NCBI RefSeq assembly: GCF_004151275.2
Contig: NZ_CP130821.1
Location: forward strand, 62,001 to 126,000
Reading direction: 5' to 3'
DNA: 64,000 nt
DNA from: Flavobacterium dauae
GTDB taxonomy: Bacteria; Bacteroidota; Bacteroidia; Flavobacteriales; Flavobacteriaceae
Below the pieces are notes generated by a model. The model did no database searches, had not been told where the DNA came from, and worked only from the letters and a program-made list of their open reading frames with translations. Both the position numbers and the translations under genes were made by a program. Below are positions 1 through 9,741 of this stretch, one piece after another (within the stretch, counting starts at the first letter, position 1; each line of letters opens with the position of its first letter).

Positions 1-17
1 GCATGAAATACCTTCAT
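1..17 (-). CDS. first codons of a divergent gene (possibly panC), cut by the window edge
   Basis: On the minus strand an ATG at 17 opens MKVFH before the window ends. A TAnnTTTG element (TAATTTTG, minus strand, 40-47) lies 22 bases upstream, as expected for a real start. In flavobacteria the starch-synthase-like/DUF4270/glmS operon is usually divergent from panC (pantoate-beta-alanine ligase), whose product often begins in a similar way. The identity is therefore an inference from gene order only. Confidence 0.3.
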
Positions 18-39
18 GTTTTTGTTTATTTAGTGATTG

Positions 40-47
40 CAAAATTA
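40..47 (-). promoter_or_regulatory. -7 promoter element TAATTTTG of the divergent edge gene
   Basis: It matches the Bacteroidota -7 consensus TAnnTTTG on the minus strand, 22 bases before the ATG at 17. It is paired back to back with the plus-strand element at 81-88. Confidence 0.5.
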
Positions 48-80
48 GTACAATACTTAACATTGTAAGACATTTTTTCG

Positions 81-88
81 TAATTTTG
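81..88 (+). promoter_or_regulatory. -7 promoter element TAATTTTG of the glmS operon
   Basis: It matches TAnnTTTG exactly and is followed by GCAC. It lies 36 bases before the ATG at 125, so transcription would start near 94. No other match lies between this site and glmS, which fits one transcript for the three genes. Confidence 0.6.
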
Positions 89-124
89 CACTTTAAAAAG
101 CATTTTTAATTTAATTAAAGAAGA

Positions 125-928
125 ATGAAAGATAAGAGGATATTATATGTATCATCTGAAGTAGTGCCTTATTTACCTGAAAATGAAGTTTCGCAAGCTT
201 CGTTTGACACTCCAAAAATGATTAATGATTTAGGTGGGCAGATCCGTATTTTTATGCCAAGATACGGCAGCATCAATGAAAGAAGACATCAGTTGCATGA
301 AGTTATAAGACTATCGGGTATGAATTTGGTAATCAATGACATGGATATGCCTTTAATTATTAAAGTTGCTTCGATTCCTAAAGAAAGAATCCAGGTTTAT
401 TTTATTGACAACGACGACTATTTTAAGCGTAAAGGAACTTTTGGCGATGATGACGATACATTATACGATGACAACGATGAACGTGCCATTTTCTTTGTAA
501 AAGGTGTGGTTGAAACCATTAAAAAATTAAACTGGGTACCCGATGTAATTCACGTACAAGGCTGGATGGCTTCTTTGCTACCGCTTTACATGAAGAAATA
601 TTACAACGACGAAAGTATTTTTGCAGATACAAAAATCATCACATCGGTTTTTTCGGCAGGTTTCGAAGGAAAATTATCAGACAATATGTTTGAAAAAGTG
701 GCTTTTGATGAATTTGATGCAGACGATATCGAGTCTTTAAAAAATGCTACTTTTGAAAATATTATGAAGAACGCCATTAATCATTCAGACGGCATCGTAA
801 TTTCTTCAGAAGGAATCTCAGAAGATTTAACAAATTATATACAAAGTTCAAATAAACCTTTCTTACCTTTCGACGCGAAAGAAAAAATGAAGGATTTTTA
901 TCCGGAATTCTATCTTCATAAGGTTTAA
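125..928 (+). CDS. starch/glycogen synthase-like N-terminal domain protein (GT5-like, probably not a glycogen synthase)
   Basis: The 267-residue protein begins RILYVSSEVVPY, the typical opening of the GT5 starch synthase catalytic domain, and carries PDVIHVQGWMASLLP (about residues 139-153), matching the DxxHxHDW-type segment. Real bacterial GlgA is about 480 residues with a second Rossmann domain, which is absent here. The KTGGL motif that binds ADP-glucose near the N-terminus is replaced by ENEVSQAS. No signal peptide is visible. It is the first gene of a tight operon with a DUF4270 lipoprotein (12 bases downstream) and glmS. Databases usually call this family glycogen synthase; by sequence I infer a non-catalytic or different role, perhaps tied to cell envelope sugar metabolism. 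Confidence 0.75.
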   Translation: MKDKRILYVSSEVVPYLPENEVSQASFDTPKMINDLGGQIRIFMPRYGSINERRHQLHEVIRLSGMNLVINDMDMPLIIKVASIPKERIQVYFIDNDDYFKRKGTFGDDDDTLYDDNDERAIFFVKGVVETIKKLNWVPDVIHVQGWMASLLPLYMKKYYNDESIFADTKIITSVFSAGFEGKLSDNMFEKVAFDEFDADDIESLKNATFENIMKNAINHSDGIVISSEGISEDLTNYIQSSNKPFLPFDAKEKMKDFYPEFYLHKV

Positions 929-940
929 TTTAAAGCATAT

Positions 941-2545
941 ATGAGAAGAAAATCGATAGCTAAAATTTTAGTGTTTTCTGCATTGTCCGTAACATCTGTT
1001 TCGTGCGAACAAGAGTTTACTGAAATGGGGTCTGATATTATTGGTAACGATCCGTTTGGTTTTGATAAATATGTGGTTCAAAATATAGAAACTACAAATG
1101 GCGAAACCACAAGTGCAAATACCCGCAATTTACCGGTAAATAATTTTGGCGTTTACACACACAGTGCCTTTGGTAAAACAGCGGCACATTTTGTTACGCA
1201 GATTGAAATGGGAGATAACAGCGATTTAACTTCATTTGGCGATAATCCGGTTTTAGATTCGGTGTATGTGTATATTCCGTTTACCAGTTCAGTTGCGTCA
1301 ACCGATTCTGACGGGAATAAATCATACAATGTTTCTAACATTTACGGCAGCGGAAAGTTTACCTTAAATGTTTATGAAAACGGATATTTTTTACGTGCTA
1401 CCGATCCTAACAATGAATTTGAAACACAATTCTATTATGCTGACGAAAAACCAATGTTTGATCAATATAAAAAAGGATTAAACGGAAGTGACAGATTAAA
1501 TAATTCAAGCAACACCGCACAAAATACCGAGTTTGCGTTTAACAAAAGTGAAATTAAATTATATGCTTATAATGCAGATGGTACCCCGCAGTTAGACGAT
1601 GACGGAAATCCAAAAGTTAAAGAACGCATTGCACCGGGTGTTTGGCTAGATTTAGATAAGCAGTATTTTCAAGACAAGTTTTTTGCAAATAACAAAAACA
1701 AATCTATTTCTAACAATGCCGTTTTAAAAGAATATTTCCGCGGTTTGTATTTTGAAGTAGTTGATGCGTACAACCAAAACGCACTGGCACAGTTAGATTT
1801 AAGCAAAGGAAAAGTGGTTTTTGTTTATAAGGCAGACGGAACCGTAGATAGCGAAACCAACCAACCAAAACGCGAACGCAAAACGTACGAGTTTAACATT
1901 GGTTTTGACAATTCAACATCGGCAACATCAACAGCTACCACGGTTAACCTTTTAGAAAGTAATTTTGATTTAGAGAATAACTCCGTTGGAAATTTATGGT
2001 TAAAAGGGGGCGGTAAAAGCAGTTATGCAACTATTTCGCTTTTTGGAAACGACAGCGACAACAATGGAAAAGCAGACGAGTTAGAAACCATAATAAACAA
2101 CAAATGGCTGGTTAACCAAGCGTTATTAACCGTTTATGTAGATCGTACTGCAACAGGATTAGACACTATTTCATCACCTAAACATCTGTTTTTATACGAT
2201 TTTAAAAATAATAAAGTATTAGCAGATTACACCAACGATACATCAACAACAAAATCGGTTTACGGAGGTGTGTTAAACACTAACAATTCATCGGTTCACA
2301 AATACCAGTTCAGAATAACAGATCATATCAACAATTTAATACAAAAAGATTCTACCAATGTACCTTTGGGCTTAGTTGTTGCAAACGATATTACAAATTC
2401 TGTTATGAACCTTGTAAAAACAACAGATAAAAAAACACCAATAACCGCTACTATGAATCCTTTTGGAACCGTGATCTACGCTCCAAATGCTTCTAATAGT
2501 GAATTAAAAATGAAACTTGAAATTTATTACACCAAAGAAAAATAA
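941..2545 (+). CDS. DUF4270 family lipoprotein
   Basis: The 534-residue protein has a lipoprotein signal: basic start MRRK, hydrophobic stretch, lipobox VSC with Cys22, then EQEFTEMGSD. The rest is soluble, rich in Asn, Thr and Asp and predicted mostly beta, with LDSVYVYIPF (about residue 105) and a closing ELKMKLEIYYTKEK, as in the DUF4270 family of Bacteroidota. The molecular function of the family is not known. It lies between the starch-synthase-like gene and glmS with gaps of 12 and 2 bases, an order conserved in flavobacteria, so it is very probably co-transcribed. Outer-membrane anchoring is inferred from the lipobox. Confidence 0.8.
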   Translation: MRRKSIAKILVFSALSVTSVSCEQEFTEMGSDIIGNDPFGFDKYVVQNIETTNGETTSANTRNLPVNNFGVYTHSAFGKTAAHFVTQIEMGDNSDLTSFGDNPVLDSVYVYIPFTSSVASTDSDGNKSYNVSNIYGSGKFTLNVYENGYFLRATDPNNEFETQFYYADEKPMFDQYKKGLNGSDRLNNSSNTAQNTEFAFNKSEIKLYAYNADGTPQLDDDGNPKVKERIAPGVWLDLDKQYFQDKFFANNKNKSISNNAVLKEYFRGLYFEVVDAYNQNALAQLDLSKGKVVFVYKADGTVDSETNQPKRERKTYEFNIGFDNSTSATSTATTVNLLESNFDLENNSVGNLWLKGGGKSSYATISLFGNDSDNNGKADELETIINNKWLVNQALLTVYVDRTATGLDTISSPKHLFLYDFKNNKVLADYTNDTSTTKSVYGGVLNTNNSSVHKYQFRITDHINNLIQKDSTNVPLGLVVANDITNSVMNLVKTTDKKTPITATMNPFGTVIYAPNASNSELKMKLEIYYTKEK

Positions 2546-2547
2546 TT

Positions 2548-4395
2548 ATGTGTGGAATTGTAGGTTATATTGGATCAAAAGAAGCTTATCCTATTATTAT
2601 TAAAGGATTAAAGCGTTTAGAATACAGAGGATACGACAGTGCCGGTGTTGCTTTATACGACGGCGAAAAATTCATATCAAGCAAAACAAAAGGCAAAGTG
2701 TCCGATTTGGAAAAAAGAGCCAAAGAAGAAAATACCTTTAAAGGATCAATGGGCATTGGGCATACACGTTGGGCTACACACGGCGTACCAAACGATGTTA
2801 ACTCGCACCCACATTTTTCAAATTCCGGAGAGTTAGTGATTATTCACAATGGAATCATTGAAAACTACGAACCTTTAAAACAAGAATTAATTAAGCGTGG
2901 TTATACTTTTAAATCGGATACCGACACAGAAGTATTGGTAAACTTAATAGAAGACATCCAGAAAAACAAAGGGTTAAAATTAGGTAAAGCAGTTCAGGTT
3001 GCATTAAACCAAGTGGTTGGTGCGTACGCAATTTGTGTTATGGATATAAAAAAACCAAACGAAATTGTTGCGGCACGTTTAGGTAGTCCGTTGGCAATTG
3101 GTATTGGCGAAGGCGAATATTTTGTTGCTTCTGATGCTTCTCCGTTTATCGAATACACAAACAATGCGATTTATTTGGAAGACGAAGAACTAGCGATTAT
3201 CCGTTTACACAAACCAATTAAAATCCGTAAAATTAAATCAGATAACGAAGTAAGCCCATACATTCAAGAGTTGCAATTAAATTTGGAACAAATTGAAAAA
3301 GGTGGTTACGATCATTTTATGCTGAAAGAAATTTACGAACAACCACAAGTTATTCGTGATACGTTCCGCGGTCGTTTATTAAGCGACCAAGGATTGATTA
3401 AAATGGCAGGAATTGAAGATAATTTAGCAAAATTCACTAACGCAAAACGCATTATTATTGCAGCTTGCGGAACTTCGTGGCACGCAGCACAAGTTGCAGA
3501 ATATATGATCGAAGAATTTGCTCGTATTCCTGTTGAGGTTGAATATGCTTCGGAATTCCGATACAGAAACCCAATTATTAATGCAGACGATGTAGTTATT
3601 GCAATTTCACAATCTGGTGAAACAGCTGATACTTTGGCAGCTATTAAATTAGCTAAAGAAAAAGGTGCGTTTGTATTTGGAGTTTGCAACGTAGTTGGTT
3701 CGTCTATTTCTCGCGAAACGCATGCAGGTGCTTATACACATGCCGGACCAGAAATTGGTGTTGCATCAACAAAAGCATTTACTACGCAGATTACTGTTTT
3801 GGCATTAATCGCATTGCGTTTGGCAAAAGCAAAAGGAACTATTTCTCAGTCTGATTATTTAAGAAACTTGATTGAATTAGAATTGATTCCTGAAAAAGTA
3901 GAAGAAGCTTTGAAAGAAAACGATCGTATCTTAGAAATTGCACATATTTATAAAGATGCGACCAACTGTCTGTTTTTAGGTCGTGGGTTTAATTTTCCGG
4001 TAGCATTAGAAGGAGCTTTGAAGTTAAAAGAAATTTCGTACATACACGCAGAAGGATATCCGGCGGCCGAAATGAAACACGGACCTATTGCCTTAATCGA
4101 CGAAAATATGCCGGTTATTGTAATTGCACCACAGCAAAACCATTACGATAAGGTTGTAAGCAATATCCAGGAAATTAAAGCACGCAGCGGAAAAATCATT
4201 GCATTGGTATCAAAAGGTGATGAACAAGTAAAAAACCTTGCAGACCATATCATTGAAATGCCAAATTCAACCGAAGCATTAACATCAATCATTGCCACGA
4301 TTCCTTTACAGTTGTTGTCATATCACGTAGCGGTTTTGCGTGGTACGAACGTAGATCAGCCAAGGAATTTAGCGAAATCGGTTACGGTTGAATAA
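2548..4395 (+). CDS. glmS: glutamine-fructose-6-phosphate aminotransferase (isomerizing)
   Basis: GlmS makes glucosamine-6-phosphate from fructose-6-phosphate and glutamine, the entry step to peptidoglycan and LPS amino sugars. The sequence starts MCGIVGYIG, placing catalytic Cys2 at the mature N-terminus of the class II glutaminase domain, with RGYDSAG (about 26-32) and GHTRWATHG (about 72-80). Two SIS domains follow, with CGTSWHA (about 309) and SQSGETADT (about 353). The protein ends DQPRNLAKSVTVE, the conserved C-terminal tail of the isomerase site. Its 615 residues match the E. coli length (609). It begins 2 bases after the DUF4270 stop, so it depends on the operon promoter. No glmS ribozyme-like leader is possible at this spacing. 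Confidence 0.97.
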   Translation: MCGIVGYIGSKEAYPIIIKGLKRLEYRGYDSAGVALYDGEKFISSKTKGKVSDLEKRAKEENTFKGSMGIGHTRWATHGVPNDVNSHPHFSNSGELVIIHNGIIENYEPLKQELIKRGYTFKSDTDTEVLVNLIEDIQKNKGLKLGKAVQVALNQVVGAYAICVMDIKKPNEIVAARLGSPLAIGIGEGEYFVASDASPFIEYTNNAIYLEDEELAIIRLHKPIKIRKIKSDNEVSPYIQELQLNLEQIEKGGYDHFMLKEIYEQPQVIRDTFRGRLLSDQGLIKMAGIEDNLAKFTNAKRIIIAACGTSWHAAQVAEYMIEEFARIPVEVEYASEFRYRNPIINADDVVIAISQSGETADTLAAIKLAKEKGAFVFGVCNVVGSSISRETHAGAYTHAGPEIGVASTKAFTTQITVLALIALRLAKAKGTISQSDYLRNLIELELIPEKVEEALKENDRILEIAHIYKDATNCLFLGRGFNFPVALEGALKLKEISYIHAEGYPAAEMKHGPIALIDENMPVIVIAPQQNHYDKVVSNIQEIKARSGKIIALVSKGDEQVKNLADHIIEMPNSTEALTSIIATIPLQLLSYHVAVLRGTNVDQPRNLAKSVTVE

Positions 4396-4637
4396 AAAAG
4401 AGTAAAAGAATTTGATTAAAGAAAAAAAACATCCTATATTAGCAAAATAAATTTCGTTCTACCCAAATAGAATAGAATTTTTTCATAAGTGTTTTTTTTG
4501 GTTATATTAAGATGGGAGGGTTTTTTAAACCGTCCCATTTTATTTATAAAAATATTCTGTTTTTAAGATGATTTTATATCAGATAGTTCAATAAATGAAA
4601 AAACAAAAAATAGATTTTAATTATTACAAAAAAAAAC
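4396..4637. other. intergenic region between glmS and atpD
   Basis: No gene is visible in this AT-rich stretch. It holds the putative glmS operon terminator (4512-4542). Together with the atpD promoter and leader the gap spans about 310 bases. Confidence 0.6.
4512..4542 (+). terminator. rho-independent terminator of the glmS operon
   Basis: ATGGGAGGGTTT (4512-4523) pairs with AAACCGTCCCAT (4527-4538) with one G-G mismatch and a 3-base loop, followed by TTTTATTTAT. It lies about 115 bases after the glmS stop. Confidence 0.6.
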
Positions 4638-4645
4638 TATCTTTG
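4638..4645 (+). promoter_or_regulatory. -7 promoter element TATCTTTG of atpD
   Basis: Exact TAnnTTTG match followed by CACATCG. It lies 61 bases before the atpD ATG, giving an AT-rich leader of about 55 bases and no Shine-Dalgarno. Confidence 0.65.
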
Positions 4646-4703
4646 CACATCGAAAAAAGTGATTTTTTCGCAATTGATAATTAGCTGTTAAATAAATACA
4701 TAA

Positions 4704-6218
<1,515 letters not shown>

Positions 6219-6238
6219 ATCGCAAAAAACAATTTATT

Positions 6239-6520
6239 ATGATTTTAGAAATTGTTTCTCCGGAAGCTACACTATTTAAAGGTCAGGTTACCGCAGTGTC
6301 TGTGCCCGGAATTAACGGAGAGTTTCAAATGCTAAACAACCACGCGCCGATTGTTTCTTTATTAATTGAAGGAAGAATTAAAATTGCCGGTACTAATTTA
6401 CAATTTGAACCTCAATTTGAAAGCCGTTTCGAGAAGATTGACAATAACACGTATTATCTGCCAATAAAATCAGGAACGCTGGAATTGAAAGACAATAGAA
6501 TAAATATTTTAGCAAATTAA
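6239..6520 (+). CDS. atpC: F0F1 ATP synthase subunit epsilon
   Basis: The 93-residue protein matches the N-terminal beta-sandwich of subunit epsilon: MILEIVSPEATLFKGQVTAVSVPGINGEFQMLNNHAPIVSLL. It lacks the C-terminal helical hairpin found in the longer E. coli protein (139 residues). The short form is usual in Bacteroidota and means that ATPase inhibition by an extended epsilon hairpin is not expected. It lies 20 bases after atpD and is followed by a strong terminator. Confidence 0.95.
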   Translation: MILEIVSPEATLFKGQVTAVSVPGINGEFQMLNNHAPIVSLLIEGRIKIAGTNLQFEPQFESRFEKIDNNTYYLPIKSGTLELKDNRINILAN

Positions 6521-6526
6521 ATAGAA

Positions 6527-6557
6527 AAAACCAACTCATTACGAGTTGGTTTTTTTA
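6527..6557. terminator. bidirectional terminator between atpC and the convergent mscS-type gene
   Basis: AACCAACTC (6529-6537) and GAGTTGGTT (6543-6551) form a 9-bp stem with loop ATTAC. An A run precedes it and a T run follows it, so it can work on both strands. The minus-strand stop codon (6539-6541) lies inside the hairpin. Confidence 0.85.
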
Positions 6558-7843
6558 TGGTATTGACTGGCAAGCAAATCGTGGAAATCTGCGGCACTTG
6601 GCAGTTCAAAAAGTTCTAAATGAAAGTACGGAACAACAGCTATTACGTGGTCAAAAATATCTGCCATAATACCTTCGTATTCTGCCCAAACAATAGAGTT
6701 TGCAAAAGTGTAAATTTCAATAGGCAAACCGTGCTCTGTGGGTTGTAAATGGCGTACCATGATGGCATATCTTTTATTGGTAGATTGAATGTTTAAAAGG
6801 TATCGTTTAACGTATTCTCTAAACAATCCCACATTTGTCATCCGTCTACCGTTTACTAACATTGTGGGGTCGTCAACGTGGGTGTGGTTATATGTGGCAA
6901 TTTCTTGTTGCCGTTCCATAATGTATGATTTTAAGAGCTTGATGCGTTTTAAATCTTCTATTTCATCGGCTTCTAAAAAACGGATGGATCCCAATTTAAT
7001 ATTGATTGATCGTTTGATACGGCGACCACCTGATTTTTGCATTCCTCTGTAATTTTTAAACGAATCGCTGATTAACGCATACGTGGGAATGGTGGTAATG
7101 GTTTTGTCAAAATTCTGAACTTTAACGGTATTTAAATTTATTTCCAACACATCGCCATCTGCACCGTATTTTGCCATTTCAATCCAATCGCCCACACGAA
7201 CCATATCGTTTGACGAAACCTGAATACTTGCCACAAAACCAAGAATGGTATCCTTAAAAACTAACATAACAATGGCAGATGCCGCTCCTAATGAAATAAG
7301 TAATCCGTAAGGGTCTTTACCGGTTAATTCAGAAAAAATTAAGATGGCACAAACAATATACAGAAGAATCGCAATTACCTGAAAGTAACTATCTAAAGGT
7401 TTATCTGCAAATCGTTTTTTTGTGTTTAAATAATCTTTTACTGCATAAAAAATAGCTTTTACAAGTACGGTTACCGCTACAATAATAAGAATGTCAGTGA
7501 TTTTTACCGTAAAGTTAATCCATTTTGGAAAACCTATAAAGATTACTGGTAACAACTGTTTGGCAATGATCAATGGTACTAAATGAGTAACATATTTTAA
7601 AACCCTGTTGTGAATTAAAAAATCGTCGAACCGTGTTTTGCTTTTTCTTACAATTTTAATAACCAATATCCGCAACAATCTTCGCAATAAAATATCGGCA
7701 ACGTAAAGCAAAGCAAACAATGTAATTAACAGCAAAGCAGCATTTAAATAATGAGCGATTTCTGATGATACGCCTATTCTTAAAATGAGATCGTATCCAA
7801 AAGAATAAATACTACTTTGTAATTTGTGGTCTAAAACATCCAT
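6539..7843 (-). CDS. mechanosensitive ion channel family protein (YbdG-like)
   Basis: The 434-residue membrane protein has about five hydrophobic segments in its first 210 residues and then the MscS beta domain. This domain contains VLGFVASIQVSSNDMVRVGDWIEM and the segment VLEINLNTVKVQNFDKTITTIPTYALISDSFKNY. This long-insert form is like E. coli YbdG (MscM) rather than short MscS. Such channels release solutes on hypo-osmotic shock, and YbdG-type channels have low conductance. The gene is convergent to atpC and its last codons form part of the shared terminator. The OmpA-like gene lies upstream on the same strand but is separated by a terminator. Confidence 0.88.
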   Translation of the reverse strand: MDVLDHKLQSSIYSFGYDLILRIGVSSEIAHYLNAALLLITLFALLYVADILLRRLLRILVIKIVRKSKTRFDDFLIHNRVLKYVTHLVPLIIAKQLLPVIFIGFPKWINFTVKITDILIIVAVTVLVKAIFYAVKDYLNTKKRFADKPLDSYFQVIAILLYIVCAILIFSELTGKDPYGLLISLGAASAIVMLVFKDTILGFVASIQVSSNDMVRVGDWIEMAKYGADGDVLEINLNTVKVQNFDKTITTIPTYALISDSFKNYRGMQKSGGRRIKRSINIKLGSIRFLEADEIEDLKRIKLLKSYIMERQQEIATYNHTHVDDPTMLVNGRRMTNVGLFREYVKRYLLNIQSTNKRYAIMVRHLQPTEHGLPIEIYTFANSIVWAEYEGIMADIFDHVIAVVPYFHLELFELPSAADFHDLLASQYHKKTNS

Positions 7844-7854
7844 TTATAAGAGGT

Positions 7855-7884
7855 TTTGAAAAAATCCCGGCTGTTCCGGGATTT
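7855..7884 (-). terminator. terminator of the xth-ompA-like transcript
   Basis: On the minus strand AAATCCCGG (7876-7884) and CCGGGATTT (7862-7870) form a 9-bp stem with loop AACAG, followed by a T run. It ends only about 12 bases before the ATG of the channel gene at 7843, so that gene may rely on read-through or on a promoter I cannot see. Confidence 0.75.
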
Positions 7885-7889
7885 AGGGT

Positions 7890-8768
7890 TTATAAGTTGT
7901 TTAACATTTTTGAAATTTCATCTAACTTTGGTGTTAAAATAACTTCGATACGACGGTTTTTTGCTTTGCCGTTTTCCGAATTGTTTGATGCAATTGGTGC
8001 ATATTCACTACGTCCTGCCGCTGTTAGATTTTTCTTGTCAATGCCTGCAGTTTGTTCAATAATGTTTACAATAGCAGTAGCGCGTTTGGTTGATAAATCC
8101 CAGTTGGTGGTGATTCCGCCGCCCAAATTTCCAACAATTTTATCGTTGTCGGTATGTCCCTCAATCAATATAGAAATATCAGGATTTTTTGCCAATACTT
8201 CAGCCAGTTGCCCCACAGCAATTTTTCCTTCGTTGCTCACTGTCCAGCTGCCCGATGGGAACAATAATTTGTTTTCCATTGATACATATACTTTACCGTT
8301 TTTTTGTTCAACGGTTAAACCTTTGCCTTCAAATTCAAACAAAGCTTTAGAAAGTGATTCTTTTAAATTGCGAAGGTTTTTATCTTGTGCTGCCAATTTG
8401 CTTTCTAACTCGGCAACACGAGATGATTTTCCGTCTAATTCTTTCTTTAAACTGTTTAGGCGTTCAATTTCTGCTTTGATTGCCTGATCGCTGTTTTTTT
8501 CTAAATTATTGTAATCTTTTTGCAATTGATCGTATGCAATTTTTAATTTATCGCGTTCGGCAACAGCCTCATCTAATCGTGCTTGCAACGATTGATTTTT
8601 AGTTCCTAGATCAAACGATTGCGATTTTAAATCGGCCGATTCTCCTGTTAAGCGTTCTAGTTCTTCGGCACAGTTTTTATATTTTGCATCTAATTCGTTG
8701 TACAATCTTCTGGTAACGCAACTTGTTAAAAAAGGAAGGCAACAAGCTGTCAATAGTATCTTTTTCAT
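7890..8768 (-). CDS. OmpA family lipoprotein with coiled-coil linker
   Basis: The 292-residue protein has a lipobox LTSC with Cys17. A long heptad-like coiled coil follows (about residues 35-140, rich in Leu, Lys, Glu and Asp), and then a C-terminal OmpA/Pal peptidoglycan-binding domain with LFPSGSW, ISILIEGHTDND (about 198-209), LSTKRATAIVNII and NRRIEVILTP. It probably links the outer membrane to peptidoglycan. It follows the exonuclease III gene by 17 bases on the same strand and has its own terminator downstream. There is no N-terminal beta-barrel, so this is not a classical OmpA porin. Confidence 0.88.
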   Translation of the reverse strand: MKKILLTACCLPFLTSCVTRRLYNELDAKYKNCAEELERLTGESADLKSQSFDLGTKNQSLQARLDEAVAERDKLKIAYDQLQKDYNNLEKNSDQAIKAEIERLNSLKKELDGKSSRVAELESKLAAQDKNLRNLKESLSKALFEFEGKGLTVEQKNGKVYVSMENKLLFPSGSWTVSNEGKIAVGQLAEVLAKNPDISILIEGHTDNDKIVGNLGGGITTNWDLSTKRATAIVNIIEQTAGIDKKNLTAAGRSEYAPIASNNSENGKAKNRRIEVILTPKLDEISKMLNNL

Positions 8769-8785
8769 TTTTTTAAATGTTTCTG

Positions 8786-9547
8786 TTATTCAATTTCAAC
8801 CGCTACAGGGCAGTGGTCAGAGTGCTTGGCATCGGGCAAAATATAAGCTCGTTTTATACGATCTTTCATATTTTCTGAAACCAAATGGTAGTCAATACGC
8901 CAACCTTTATTGTTGTTTCGGGCATTGGCACGGTAGCTCCACCACGAATAATTATGCGGCTCCGGATTCAACATACGGAACGAATCAACAAATCCGTTTT
9001 TCATAAAAGTATCCAGCCATTCGCGTTCTTCAGGTAAAAAACCTGATACTTTTGCATTGCGTATAGGATCGTGAATATCAATTGCCTGATGACAAATGTT
9101 GTAATCGCCACAAATAATCAGGTTTGGAACTTCTTTTTTCAGTTCGTTGATGTAATTCTGAAAATCTGCCATATATTGGAATTTATGGCTCAACCGCTCG
9201 ATATTTGTTCCCGAAGGTAGGTATAATGACATCACAGAAAAATCCTCAAAATCGGCACGAAGGTTTCTTCCTTCTTTATCCATAAAGTCAATACCGGTTC
9301 CAAAAACTATCTTTTTAGGTTCGGTTTTACTTAAAATGGCAACGCCGCTGTATCCTTTTTTTTCTGCCGGAAAATAATATTGATATGGATAGCCTGCTGC
9401 CGTAATTTCTAATACAGGAATTTGATCTTGTGTTGCTTTAATTTCTTGTAAACAAATAATATCAGGATTAGCTGCCTGCAACCAGTCTAAAAAACCTTTT
9501 GTAATTGCTGCCCGAATTCCGTTTACATTGTATGATAAAATTTTCAT
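8786..9547 (-). CDS. xth: exodeoxyribonuclease III
   Basis: The 253-residue enzyme is an AP endonuclease and 3'-5' exonuclease of base excision repair. It shows the family motifs MKILSYNVNGIRAA, IICLQEIKA (catalytic Glu), IICGDYNICH, and the C-terminal HSDHCPV with the catalytic Asp-His pair. I chose the ATG at 9547. A longer frame exists to 9583, but the -7 element at 9566-9573 lies inside that extension, and the family begins at MKIxSYNVNG. The OmpA-like gene follows 17 bases downstream. Confidence 0.95.
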   Translation of the reverse strand: MKILSYNVNGIRAAITKGFLDWLQAANPDIICLQEIKATQDQIPVLEITAAGYPYQYYFPAEKKGYSGVAILSKTEPKKIVFGTGIDFMDKEGRNLRADFEDFSVMSLYLPSGTNIERLSHKFQYMADFQNYINELKKEVPNLIICGDYNICHQAIDIHDPIRNAKVSGFLPEEREWLDTFMKNGFVDSFRMLNPEPHNYSWWSYRANARNNNKGWRIDYHLVSENMKDRIKRAYILPDAKHSDHCPVAVEIE

Positions 9548-9565
9548 TGAAAAATGGGGTTTTGT

Positions 9566-9573
9566 CAAAAATA
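9566..9573 (-). promoter_or_regulatory. -7 promoter element TATTTTTG of xth
   Basis: Exact TAnnTTTG on the minus strand, 18 bases upstream of the ATG at 9547. It decides the start codon because the upstream alternative ATG (9583) would not be transcribed. Confidence 0.55.
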
Positions 9574-9715
9574 CATATTTCATTTAGGAAGAAAAATACA
9601 TTTAACGAGTTGTTTTGTTTTTGTTACAGATTATTTTCAATATTGTAATGAACAGAGCAATTTTTTTGGAATATATTATATCGGAATAAAGCAATAAACT
9701 AAATACAAAAAGTTT

Positions 9716-9723
9716 TATATTTG
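9716..9723 (+). promoter_or_regulatory. -7 promoter element TATATTTG
   Basis: Exact TAnnTTTG followed by TG, 18 bases before the ATG at 9742. The predicted leader is only about 12 bases. Confidence 0.6.
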
Positions 9724-9741
9724 TGAAAAATAATGATGATT

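Noticed and set aside
125..928. Calling the first gene glgA
   Set aside because: The second Rossmann domain and the KTGGL motif are missing, so glycogen synthase activity is not supported.
7897..8487. A 196-codon plus-strand frame antisense to the OmpA-like gene
   Set aside because: Ser/Phe-rich shadow of the coiled-coil coding strand; the minus-strand gene has a lipobox and an OmpA domain.
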